Origin: an uncultured Streptococcus sp.
GTDB taxonomy: Bacteria; Bacillota; Bacilli; Lactobacillales; Streptococcaceae
Length of the DNA stretch: 5,013 bases
Reading direction: 5' to 3'
Assembly: GCA_934201655.1 (NCBI GenBank)
Contig: CAKPXD010000102.1
Span: 1-5,013 of the forward strand
Shown here piece by piece: positions 1-5,013 of this stretch (position 1 is its first letter; each line of letters starts with the position of its first letter). The translations under genes were made by a program, and so were the position numbers. The notes beneath the pieces are model-generated. The model saw nothing but the letters and a program-made list of their open reading frames with translations. It was not told the DNA's origin and did not search any database.

Positions 1-80
1 GTAACCGTATGTCAACTAAAAACGGTCGTCGCGTATTGGCAGCTCGTCGTCGTAAAGGACGCAAAGTTTTGGCTGCATAA
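1..80 (+). CDS. rpmH: 50S ribosomal protein L34, C-terminal part (5' end outside the window)
   Basis: The reading frame with codons starting at position 3 gives the last 25 residues of L34, preceded by two bases of an earlier codon. It contains the block NRMSTKNGRRVLAARRRKGR and ends KVLAA before TAA at 78-80. This very basic tail is diagnostic of bacterial L34, a small (about 44-residue) protein of the large ribosomal subunit that contacts 23S rRNA. Roughly 18 N-terminal residues and the start codon lie upstream of the window. In streptococci rpmH usually follows the rnpA-yidC-jag region, which cannot be checked here. A strong hairpin terminator follows 23 bases after the stop, so rpmH is the last gene of its transcript. 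Identification is essentially certain from sequence. Confidence 0.97.
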   Translation, partial: NRMSTKNGRRVLAARRRKGRKVLAA

Positions 81-103
81 TCCAAACAAATGAAACAAAG
101 AAG

Positions 104-132
104 TCAGTAGGAACTCGAGCCTACTGATTTTT
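104..132 (+). terminator. Intrinsic terminator of rpmH
   Basis: TCAGTAGG (104-111) pairs perfectly with CCTACTGA (120-127) across an 8-base loop that itself contains the palindrome CTCGAG. The stem is followed at once by TTTTTCTTTT. The stem can be lengthened by an A-rich 5' flank pairing with the T tract. The U tract is on the plus side only, so this hairpin serves the rpmH transcript and not the convergent gene. Confidence 0.9.
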
Positions 133-216
133 CTTTTATCTAAAAGATAGAATTTTCTAAAGTTATTGATTGAGGATAGACATTTTAGAAGACGTCTTGA
201 AAAAATCACATATAGA

Positions 217-260
217 AAAAGCTCAAGATCAGAAGATAATTTCTCTGATTTTGAGCTTTT
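217..260. terminator. Bidirectional intrinsic terminator between convergent rpmH and kimA
   Basis: Positions 217-233 pair with 244-260 over 17 bp, with one G-U pair (227/250) and a 10-base loop (234-243). The ends are AAAAGCTCAA and TTGAGCTTTT. On the plus strand the stem runs into TTTTCTTTATTC, and on the minus strand into TTTTTCTATATG, so both directions have a U tract. Its main job is probably to end the kimA transcript, whose stop codon is only two bases from the stem. It would also stop rpmH read-through from making RNA antisense to kimA. Confidence 0.9.
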
Positions 261-262
261 CT

Positions 263-2107
263 TTATTCTTTCAAATGATAAGAGTAGCTAGCCACGACGA
301 CATCTTCGTGCCATCTGAGAGCATATTTTAATTTGAGGCTCATTTGATTGTGTAGGATATTTTGCCAAGGTTTGTTAGGGATAAATTGGGGTACTAGAAC
401 TGTAACCGTGTAGTTCTTGTTCTTGGCTTCTTGAGAGATTTTTCGAACATATCGAACTGTAGGTGTGATAATATCGCGATAGCTGGTATTAATGTTTTTA
501 AGAGTAATATTTGGGAAGTAGTCGGCAAACTCTTGGAGGATTTCTTGGTCTTTTTCCTCGGTTTCCTTGGTGGAAATGTGCATGGCCAAAACTTCATCTC
601 CAATGCTTTGAGCGTAGTTAATCGCTCCAACACTGACTCGGGTAACATTTCCCACTAAGACAAGGACGACATTGCCGTCGTAGGTTTTCTTTTGAATTCC
701 TTCATAAAGTCGAAGTTGTTTGGCCACCTTTTGGTAATGACTGTGGATGGACAAAAAGAGGAAGGTTAGGACCAGGATAATTGGGAAGAAGGGCCAGATA
801 TCCCCAAGTCTGAAAAAGAGTAGGATAAGGACGATAGCGTAACAAATGATAGCGCCGAGGATGTTAGCAAATGCAGATTTTAAGAAATGAGAGCCTTTTT
901 CTTTTTTCCAGTGGCGAATCATCCCTGTTTGAGAAAGGGCAAAAGGAACAAAAACTCCGATAGTATAGAGAGGAATCAAGCGTTCTGTATTTCCGTTGAA
1001 AATAAGCAGAAGGATTATAGCACCAAAAGCTAAGGTTAAAATACCGTTTGAATAACCCAGGCGGTCTCCCTTTTCCATAAAGAGATGGGGCATGTACTTG
1101 TTCTTAGCCATATTGTAAGCCAACATTGGAAAGGCAGAAAAACCAGTATTTGCAGCAACGGCTAGGATTAGGGCAGTTGAGAATTGGAAGAGATAATAAA
1201 CAATCTGACCGAGAGCTGAATCCCCTAAAATCCCTTTAGCCATTTGTGAGAGGATTGTTTCTCCGTGTTGAGGTGTAATCCCCATCCAGTAGTTTAAGAA
1301 GGTAATCCCTGCAAATAGAAATCCAAGAATCAGAGACATGATGGTCAATGTTTGAGCTGCGTTTTTTTCTTTAGGGGTCTTGAAAAACGGAACAGCGTTT
1401 GAGATAGCTTCGACTCCAGTTAGTGAAGCCGAACCGCTGGTGAAGGCCCTTAAAATTAGGACAATTGAGAGACTTGGGACGGTTTGACCAATAGAAGAAG
1501 TTGCATGATAGCTTAGAGAGCCTGTCAATAGTTGGAAGATACCAAACAATAAGAGGAAGACTGTACTAAAGATAAAAAGATAGACCGGAATCATCAGAGA
1601 ACTAGCAGATTCCCTCAAGCCTCGCAGATTCAAAAGCATGAGCAAACAGACCAGAAAAATGGAAATGTGGAGGTTGTAAGGATGGAGGACAGGAAGTGCA
1701 GCAGTGATTGCATCCGCACCTGCAGCCACAGATACTGCTACTGTTAGCATGTAGTCAACAAGTAGGCTTCCTCCAGCAATCAAACCTAACTCAGGGGAGA
1801 GGTTTTCTCGAGTAACCATATAGGCACCTCCACCTTGAGGGTAGGCATGGATGATTTGTCTATAAGAAATGGTCAGGCTAGCTAATAGTAAGAGGACAAA
1901 AATGCCAATAGGGAGACTCCACCAGATAGCAAGCGGAGAAAGACTAGCCAATACGAGAACGACCTGTTCAGGTCCATAAGCGATAGAAGATAGGGCATCA
2001 CTTGATAGCATTGCGAGTGCCTGTGTTTTTCCAAGTAGTCCTCCCTCGCCTTCAGTTAAGGACTTAAGGGGACGACCAATAAAGGTATATTTTAGTTTTG
2101 TAAACAT
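263..2107 (-). CDS. kimA: KimA-like high-affinity potassium importer (KUP family, APC superfamily)
   Basis: This 614-residue membrane protein, usually auto-annotated as an 'amino acid permease', resembles B. subtilis KimA (YdaO, 607 residues, recalled from memory) along its whole length. KimA takes up K+ with protons across the cytoplasmic membrane. Seen here: about 12 hydrophobic segments between residues 31 and 455, then a soluble C-terminal domain (about 476-614) beginning YDGNVVLVLVGNV. Residues proposed to bind K+ in KimA have counterparts: D37 and Y44 in LSSDALSSIAYG, D118, Y119, T122 and S126 in LLVDYMLTVAVS, T230 and E233 in LTGVEAIS, and Y381. The ATG at 2107 is chosen because it has AAAGGAAAG just upstream and the KimA-like N terminus begins there. 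A longer TTG-started frame from 2170 would translate through the promoter. The gene is monocistronic. In relatives the C-terminal domain responds to c-di-AMP; whether this protein does is inference. Substrate confidence is good but not proven. Confidence 0.88.
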   Translation of the reverse strand: MFTKLKYTFIGRPLKSLTEGEGGLLGKTQALAMLSSDALSSIAYGPEQVVLVLASLSPLAIWWSLPIGIFVLLLLASLTISYRQIIHAYPQGGGAYMVTRENLSPELGLIAGGSLLVDYMLTVAVSVAAGADAITAALPVLHPYNLHISIFLVCLLMLLNLRGLRESASSLMIPVYLFIFSTVFLLLFGIFQLLTGSLSYHATSSIGQTVPSLSIVLILRAFTSGSASLTGVEAISNAVPFFKTPKEKNAAQTLTIMSLILGFLFAGITFLNYWMGITPQHGETILSQMAKGILGDSALGQIVYYLFQFSTALILAVAANTGFSAFPMLAYNMAKNKYMPHLFMEKGDRLGYSNGILTLAFGAIILLLIFNGNTERLIPLYTIGVFVPFALSQTGMIRHWKKEKGSHFLKSAFANILGAIICYAIVLILLFFRLGDIWPFFPIILVLTFLFLSIHSHYQKVAKQLRLYEGIQKKTYDGNVVLVLVGNVTRVSVGAINYAQSIGDEVLAMHISTKETEEKDQEILQEFADYFPNITLKNINTSYRDIITPTVRYVRKISQEAKNKNYTVTVLVPQFIPNKPWQNILHNQMSLKLKYALRWHEDVVVASYSYHLKE

Positions 2108-2110
2108 TTT

Positions 2111-2119
2111 CTTTCCTTT
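2111..2119 (-). promoter_or_regulatory. Ribosome binding site fixing the kimA start
   Basis: Read on the minus strand this is AAAGGAAAG, with the AGGA core six bases before the ATG at 2107-2105. It decides the start in favour of MFTKLKYTF and against the in-frame TTG at 2170, which has no purine-rich site at suitable spacing. Confidence 0.8.
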
Positions 2120-2121
2120 TC

Positions 2122-2132
2122 TGAAAATTTCA
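2122..2132. repeat. Small palindrome in the kimA leader
   Basis: TGAAAATTTCA is a perfect 5+1+5 dyad, lying just downstream of the predicted kimA start point (about +4 to +14) and upstream of the ribosome binding site. The position suits a repressor operator, but the motif is short and AT-rich and could be chance. No known regulator is recognised. Confidence 0.35.
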
Positions 2133-2141
2133 ACAAGAGTT

Positions 2142-2170
2142 ATTATACTGCTATGAAAAAAAGTCGTCAA
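2142..2170 (-). promoter_or_regulatory. Promoter of kimA (sigma-A type)
   Basis: On the minus strand TTGACG (2170-2165) and a perfect TATAAT (2147-2142) are separated by exactly 17 bases, close to the housekeeping consensus. Transcription should start near 2135, giving a leader of only about 28 nt. That is far too short to hold the c-di-AMP (ydaO) riboswitch that precedes kimA in Bacillus. An A-rich stretch directly upstream (2171-2177) could act as an UP element. Confidence 0.88.
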
Positions 2171-2201
2171 GAAAAAATGAATGATTTCAAAATATTTTTT
2201 C
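2171..2201. repeat. Inverted repeat between the divergent kimA and tatD promoters
   Basis: GAAAAAAT (2171-2178) and ATTTTTTC (2194-2201) are perfect inverted copies separated by 15 bases. Within the spacer lies a second dyad, TGAA-TGAT-TTCA (2178-2189). The arms start directly upstream of the kimA -35 box. Such A/T tracts may bend DNA or act as UP elements, or the dyad may be an operator shared by both promoters. Function is inferred from position only. Confidence 0.4.
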
Positions 2202-2225
2202 CTATAAGGATGAGACTAGTTTTTT

Positions 2226-2234
2226 TGGTATAAT
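2226..2234 (+). promoter_or_regulatory. Extended -10 promoter of the tatD-rnmV unit
   Basis: TGG-TATAAT is a perfect -10 hexamer (2229-2234) with the TGN extension. No good -35 hexamer is found 16-18 bases upstream (AAGGAT at 2206-2211), which extended -10 promoters tolerate. Transcription would start near 2241, giving a leader of about 22 nt with the GAGGA ribosome binding site at 2251-2255. Confidence 0.8.
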
Positions 2235-2262
2235 AGAAGGTAGAAAAAACGAGGAAATATAA

Positions 2263-3039
2263 ATGATTTTTGATACTCATACCCACTTGAATGTGGAAGA
2301 ATTTTTGGGACGCGAAGAAGAAGAACTTGCCTTAGCGGCTGAAATGGGTGTAACTCGGATGAATATTGTTGGTTTTGACAAACCGACTATTGAGCGTGCT
2401 CTTGAACTAGTGGACAAGTATGACCAACTCTATACGACGATTGGCTGGCATCCAACGGAAGCAGGGACATATACAGAGGATGTTGAGTCTTACTTGCTAG
2501 AAAAACTAAAACATCCAAAAGTTGTAGCCTTGGGCGAGATTGGACTGGACTATCATTGGATGACCGCGCCTAAAGAAGTGCAGGAACATGTTTTCCGTCG
2601 TCAGATTCAGCTGTCTAAGGAACTGGACTTACCTTTTGTGGTTCACACCCGTGATGCGCTAGAAGATACCTATGAGATTATTAAGAGCGAGGGAGTTGGT
2701 CCTCGTGGCGGGATTATGCATTCCTTTTCAGGTTCTTTGGAGTGGGCTGAGAAGTTTGTGGAGCTTGGCATGACCATTTCCTTTTCTGGAGTAGTAACCT
2801 TTAAAAAAGCGACTGACATACAGGAGGCAGCTAAAGAATTACCTTTGGACAAGATCTTGGTAGAGACTGATGCCCCTTATTTAGCCCCAGTACCCAAGCG
2901 TGGGCGTGAAAACAAGACAGCTTACACGCGCTATGTAGTAGACTTTATTGCAGACTTGCGTGGTATGACGACAGAAGAATTGGCAGCAGTGACAAGTACC
3001 AATGCTGAACGAATCTTTGGATTGGAACATAAATCATGA
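2263..3039 (+). CDS. tatD: TatD family metal-dependent DNase/hydrolase
   Basis: This 258-residue cytoplasmic protein has the usual TatD length and full set of metal ligands on the TIM-barrel (amidohydrolase-like) fold. They are H6 and H8 in DTHTHLN, E92 in GEIGLDYHW, H128 in VVHTRDA, H153 in MHSFSG and D203 in VETDAPYL. Family members are divalent-metal DNases (3'-5' exonuclease activity in E. coli TatD) linked to DNA repair and DNA degradation; some relatives deacylate D-aminoacyl-tRNA. Which activity applies here cannot be read from sequence. The ATG is preceded by GAGGA at seven-base spacing and nothing in frame upstream competes. The gene overlaps rnmV by four bases (ATGA at 3036-3039), so the two are co-transcribed and probably translationally coupled. 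This pairing is conserved in Firmicutes (yabD-rnmV in Bacillus). No anomalies seen. Confidence 0.95.
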   Translation: MIFDTHTHLNVEEFLGREEEELALAAEMGVTRMNIVGFDKPTIERALELVDKYDQLYTTIGWHPTEAGTYTEDVESYLLEKLKHPKVVALGEIGLDYHWMTAPKEVQEHVFRRQIQLSKELDLPFVVHTRDALEDTYEIIKSEGVGPRGGIMHSFSGSLEWAEKFVELGMTISFSGVVTFKKATDIQEAAKELPLDKILVETDAPYLAPVPKRGRENKTAYTRYVVDFIADLRGMTTEELAAVTSTNAERIFGLEHKS

Positions 3040-3599
3040 AAGAGAAAATTTCCCAAGTCATCGTAGTCGAAGGTCGTGATGATACGGCCAATCTTAAACG
3101 TTATTTTGATGTGGAGACCTATGAAACACGAGGTTCCGCAATAAATGACCAGGATATAGAACGCATCCAACGTCTACACCAACGTCATGGGGTGATTGTC
3201 TTTACAGATCCTGATTTTAACGGAGAACGCATTCGTCGCATGGTTATGACGGCCATCCCTACAGTTCAACACGCCTTTCTTAGACGTGATGAGGCAGTGC
3301 CTAGATCCAAAACCAAGGGGCGTTCTCTAGGAATTGAGCATGCTAGCTACGAAGACTTGAAGACAGCCTTGGCGCAAGTGACAGAGCAATTTGAAGTAGA
3401 AAATGACTTTGATATTAGCCGTAGTGACTTGATTCGTCTTGGTTTTCTAGCGGGCGCAGATAGCCGAAAACGCAGAGAATATCTAGGAGAGACTCTTCGT
3501 ATCGGTTATTCCAATGGCAAGCAGCTCCTTAAACGTTTGGAATTGTTTGGCATTAGTTTAGCAGAAGTTGAAGATGCGATGAAATCATATGAGAATTGA
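3036..3599 (+). CDS. rnmV: Ribonuclease M5, 5S rRNA maturation
   Basis: RNase M5 makes the double cut that turns 5S rRNA precursor into mature 5S rRNA, acting on precursor bound by ribosomal protein L18 in low-GC Gram-positives. The 187-residue product matches the family length. Its N-terminal Toprim domain (about 6-95) shows the catalytic glutamate E12 in VIVVEGRDD and the acidic pair D58/D60 in IVFTDPDFNGERIRR. The C-terminal half (about 120-187), containing FDISRSDLIRLGFL and SRKRREYLGE, matches the RNA-binding part of M5. Older annotations call such proteins 'primase-related' because of the Toprim domain. The start overlaps the tatD stop (ATGA), and only a weak TTGGA-type site precedes it, so translation probably depends on ribosomes finishing tatD. 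No terminator is visible after the stop, so some transcription likely continues into the next gene. Confidence 0.95.
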   Translation: MKEKISQVIVVEGRDDTANLKRYFDVETYETRGSAINDQDIERIQRLHQRHGVIVFTDPDFNGERIRRMVMTAIPTVQHAFLRRDEAVPRSKTKGRSLGIEHASYEDLKTALAQVTEQFEVENDFDISRSDLIRLGFLAGADSRKRREYLGETLRIGYSNGKQLLKRLELFGISLAEVEDAMKSYEN

Positions 3600-3625
3600 G
3601 AAACTCCCCCAAAATGTGGAGGGAA

Positions 3626-3636
3626 TGTGATACAAT
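3626..3636 (+). promoter_or_regulatory. Extended -10 promoter for the downstream SseB-like gene
   Basis: TGTGA-TACAAT fits the Gram-positive TRTGN extension followed by a -10 hexamer one base off consensus. It begins 27 bases after the rnmV stop. The region where a -35 box would fall (3608-3613, CCCAAA) does not match the consensus. Transcription would start near 3643. The gene could therefore be expressed both from here and by read-through from tatD-rnmV. Confidence 0.6.
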
Positions 3637-3642
3637 AGAAGT

Positions 3643-3732
3643 AATCATATACGGTTTAATCAGGCTTGGTTGCAAGCATTAGAAAAGTGACTCCATAGGA
3701 TTTGTGCTGAGTGGAGATAATGAGGAAAAGTT
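3643..3732 (+). promoter_or_regulatory. Leader of the SseB-like gene, with small hairpins
   Basis: If the promoter at 3626-3636 is used, the mRNA has a leader of about 90 nt. It holds a perfect hairpin GCTTG-GTTG-CAAGC (3664-3677) and a second possible pairing of CTCCA (3691-3695) with TGGAG (3712-3716). It ends in a good ribosome binding site, GAGGA (3722-3726), six bases before the ATG. I recognise no known riboswitch, T-box or terminator/antiterminator pair. Neither hairpin has a U tract. Confidence 0.35.
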
Positions 3733-5013
3733 ATGGGAATCTTTGATTTTTTAAAAAAGACAGAAGCAACAAAAACAACTGAAACAACTGAATCCAATAA
3801 GGAAACAGAAGAGGCGAAAGGCAATGCTTGCGTGGGTGTTCTAGATTTGTTCCCGATGAAGGAAACGAATCAATTATTGATTGTTGGGAGTCTAGAAGGT
3901 AGTATCAAGGTTGGAGATCAGTTGCAGTTTTGCAATCCCGACCAAGGAATGGACGCTCTTGGTACTGTAGAAGTCAAAAAACTCAGCAGTCAAAACAAAG
4001 ATGCAGATAGTCTAACTGATGAAGTGCTTGCCCATCTAGTGGTTGATAGGATTCCTTCTTTGGATAAACTGAAAAAAGGAAGTGTGCTCTTTAGTTCAGG
4101 TGTTGAGGAAGAGCAAAAATTATCTAGCTATTCAGATGCTCTTTATCGTGCTTTTGTAGCCATCCAAGAGGGTCAGTTAACAAATGAAGACTATTTGGCA
4201 GCTAGCCTTGATGACAGCGTAGAGATTTTACGTCTCTTTTTATGGAAATGCCGTCAAAATCAGGAAACTGAAAGTGAAGAAAGCTATCAATCCAACACTC
4301 GCAAGTTGGAACGTCTAGCGGAAATCGTTAAAGATAAGCTCTTAGAAGCAGATGCAGTTTATGCAGTTTATTCGGAAAAAACAGGCGAACCTTACCTCTT
4401 TTCAACTACTTATGATAGAGGTGAGGAAGGTTATCTGTGTACTGATCCCATGATCATGCTTTTGACACCATCTTGGTATCGCCAATTCAAGGAAACCATT
4501 GATAGTCGACCAAACTCAGTCGTCAAACTGATTGAAAATACAGAAGATAAAAAAGGGATTGAAAATTTCCTTGGGACAGCCTTTTACCTAAATGGTGCCT
4601 TGGGAGCAATCTTTAATTCCAAGGAAGTCAGCATCAGTGCCTCTGCCTTGGTTCAAAAACCAGATTTTTCTGATTTACCAGAAATACAAGTGCCTGTCAT
4701 GAATCCCGACCTGGTAAGATGGATGCTCTTGATGGGGCAACTAGATAGTCCGACGACAGAAGACGAAGAAGTAATTTATAAGCTCTATTACAAGTTCTTT
4801 TCAATGGCTGTGCCAAAAGCCAAATTCTTATTGCCTTTAGAGGCGGATTCAGGCTTCCCAGAGGGTGGTCAGGAAGGAAATTCCTTTGTTTTAGAAGAAT
4901 CAGCCAAATTTAACATACCAACTGGAGAAGGCAAAAATGGCCGAAATTCTGTCCCAGTCTTTACCGATTGGAAACGTCTGAGAATGGTCTTTGATGAAAA
5001 GTGGAATGGCATG
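3733..5013 (+). CDS. EF-Tu domain 2-like / SseB-like fusion protein, 3' end outside the window
   Basis: An open frame of 427 codons runs to the window edge without a stop. The start ATG follows GAGGA at six-base spacing. Residues 1-9 (MGIFDFLKK) form a short amphipathic start, followed by a Thr/Glu/Lys-rich linker (10-30). Residues about 33-122 resemble the beta-barrel domain 2 of translation GTPases: CVGVLDLFPM, then LIVGSLEGSIKVGDQLQF (49-66), then a segment ending LKKGSVLFSSG. No GTP-binding P-loop, DxxG or NKxD is present. Residues about 123-190 look helical. From about 190 on the protein resembles SseB ('enhanced serine sensitivity') proteins, perhaps as two copies: one around 190-300 and one from about 349 containing AKFLLPLEAD and VPVFTDWKRLRMVFDEKW (407-424). 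There is no signal peptide or membrane segment, so it is probably cytoplasmic. Its function is unknown. The position after rnmV hints at a ribosome or translation link, which is inference only. Confidence 0.85.
   Translation, partial: MGIFDFLKKTEATKTTETTESNKETEEAKGNACVGVLDLFPMKETNQLLIVGSLEGSIKVGDQLQFCNPDQGMDALGTVEVKKLSSQNKDADSLTDEVLAHLVVDRIPSLDKLKKGSVLFSSGVEEEQKLSSYSDALYRAFVAIQEGQLTNEDYLAASLDDSVEILRLFLWKCRQNQETESEESYQSNTRKLERLAEIVKDKLLEADAVYAVYSEKTGEPYLFSTTYDRGEEGYLCTDPMIMLLTPSWYRQFKETIDSRPNSVVKLIENTEDKKGIENFLGTAFYLNGALGAIFNSKEVSISASALVQKPDFSDLPEIQVPVMNPDLVRWMLLMGQLDSPTTEDEEVIYKLYYKFFSMAVPKAKFLLPLEADSGFPEGGQEGNSFVLEESAKFNIPTGEGKNGRNSVPVFTDWKRLRMVFDEKWNGM

Noticed and set aside
136..190. Small dyads between the two terminators (TATCT/AGATA, TTCTAAA 155-161 with TTTAGAA 184-190)
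   Set aside because: They are short, AT-rich pairings with no promoter, U tract or known RNA class nearby, and are expected by chance in such sequence.
12..209. Minus-strand 65-codon open frame over the rpmH end
   Set aside because: It lies opposite L34 and through both the terminator and the spacer, has no recognisable protein features, and would be transcribed only by read-through from kimA.
394..658. Open frames on both strands inside kimA (394-648 minus, 431-658 plus)
   Set aside because: Both fall within the conserved C-terminal domain coding region of kimA and show no domain features or ribosome binding site. They are frame shadows.
2108..2141. Possible c-di-AMP (ydaO-type) riboswitch before kimA
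   Set aside because: The leader is only about 28 nt, far shorter than this riboswitch class, and shows none of its paired elements.
2670..3170. Minus-strand open frames opposite tatD and rnmV
   Set aside because: They lie wholly opposite two well-identified genes with all catalytic residues intact, and the frames have no recognisable content.
3604..3621. CTCC/GGAG hairpin after rnmV as a terminator
   Set aside because: It has only 4 bp around a 10-base loop and no T tract follows, so it is unlikely to stop transcription.
3614..3682. 22-codon leader ORF starting ATG TGG AGG
   Set aside because: It has no ribosome binding site, and the predicted promoter for the next gene lies inside it, so most transcripts would not include its start.
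3720..3746. Eight-codon ORF (ATG at 3720) overlapping the ribosome binding site of the SseB-like gene
   Set aside because: The GGAG before it is only three bases from the ATG, too close for efficient starting, and the ORF is too short to judge.
1..5013. CRISPR arrays, IS ends, phage or defence genes, tRNA or rRNA genes
   Set aside because: I noticed no direct repeat arrays, transposase-like frames, tRNA cloverleaf sequences or rRNA segments. The gene content is ordinary core chromosome apart from the final gene.

Overview
The window looks like core chromosome from a low-GC Gram-positive bacterium, most probably a Streptococcus, and I would guess the mitis/pneumoniae/oralis group. The reasons are the L34 tail sequence, an AT-rich genome with GAGG-type ribosome binding sites, extended -10 promoters of the TGN-TATAAT kind, and the tatD-rnmV pair (5S rRNA maturation) typical of Firmicutes. 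The genus is inferred from sequence style and protein resemblance, not from a search. I see no sign of phage, IS elements, CRISPR or tRNA/rRNA genes.

Layout. Positions 1-80 hold the last 25 codons of rpmH (ribosomal protein L34), followed by its own hairpin terminator. A second, 17-bp bidirectional terminator at 217-260 separates it from a convergent gene. That gene (263-2107, minus strand) encodes a 614-residue potassium importer closely resembling Bacillus subtilis KimA. It has its own near-consensus promoter and no c-di-AMP riboswitch leader. The 155-bp divergent spacer at 2108-2262 holds promoters for both directions and several small dyads. On the plus strand, tatD (2263-3039) and rnmV (3036-3599) overlap by 4 bp (ATGA) and form one transcription unit. 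After a 133-bp spacer with an extended -10 promoter and a roughly 90-nt leader comes a gene that runs off the right edge (3733 to the end, at least 427 codons).

The genes together. L34, RNase M5 and TatD are housekeeping functions: ribosome assembly, 5S rRNA maturation and metal-dependent nuclease activity. KimA brings K+ into the cell and in relatives is controlled by c-di-AMP. The last gene is the least understood. Its N-terminal part resembles the beta-barrel domain 2 of EF-Tu-like translation GTPases, without any GTPase domain, and its C-terminal part resembles the SseB family. This unusual combination sits directly downstream of an rRNA-maturation gene and is the best candidate here for something undescribed. 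The other genes are ordinary and well understood at family level.
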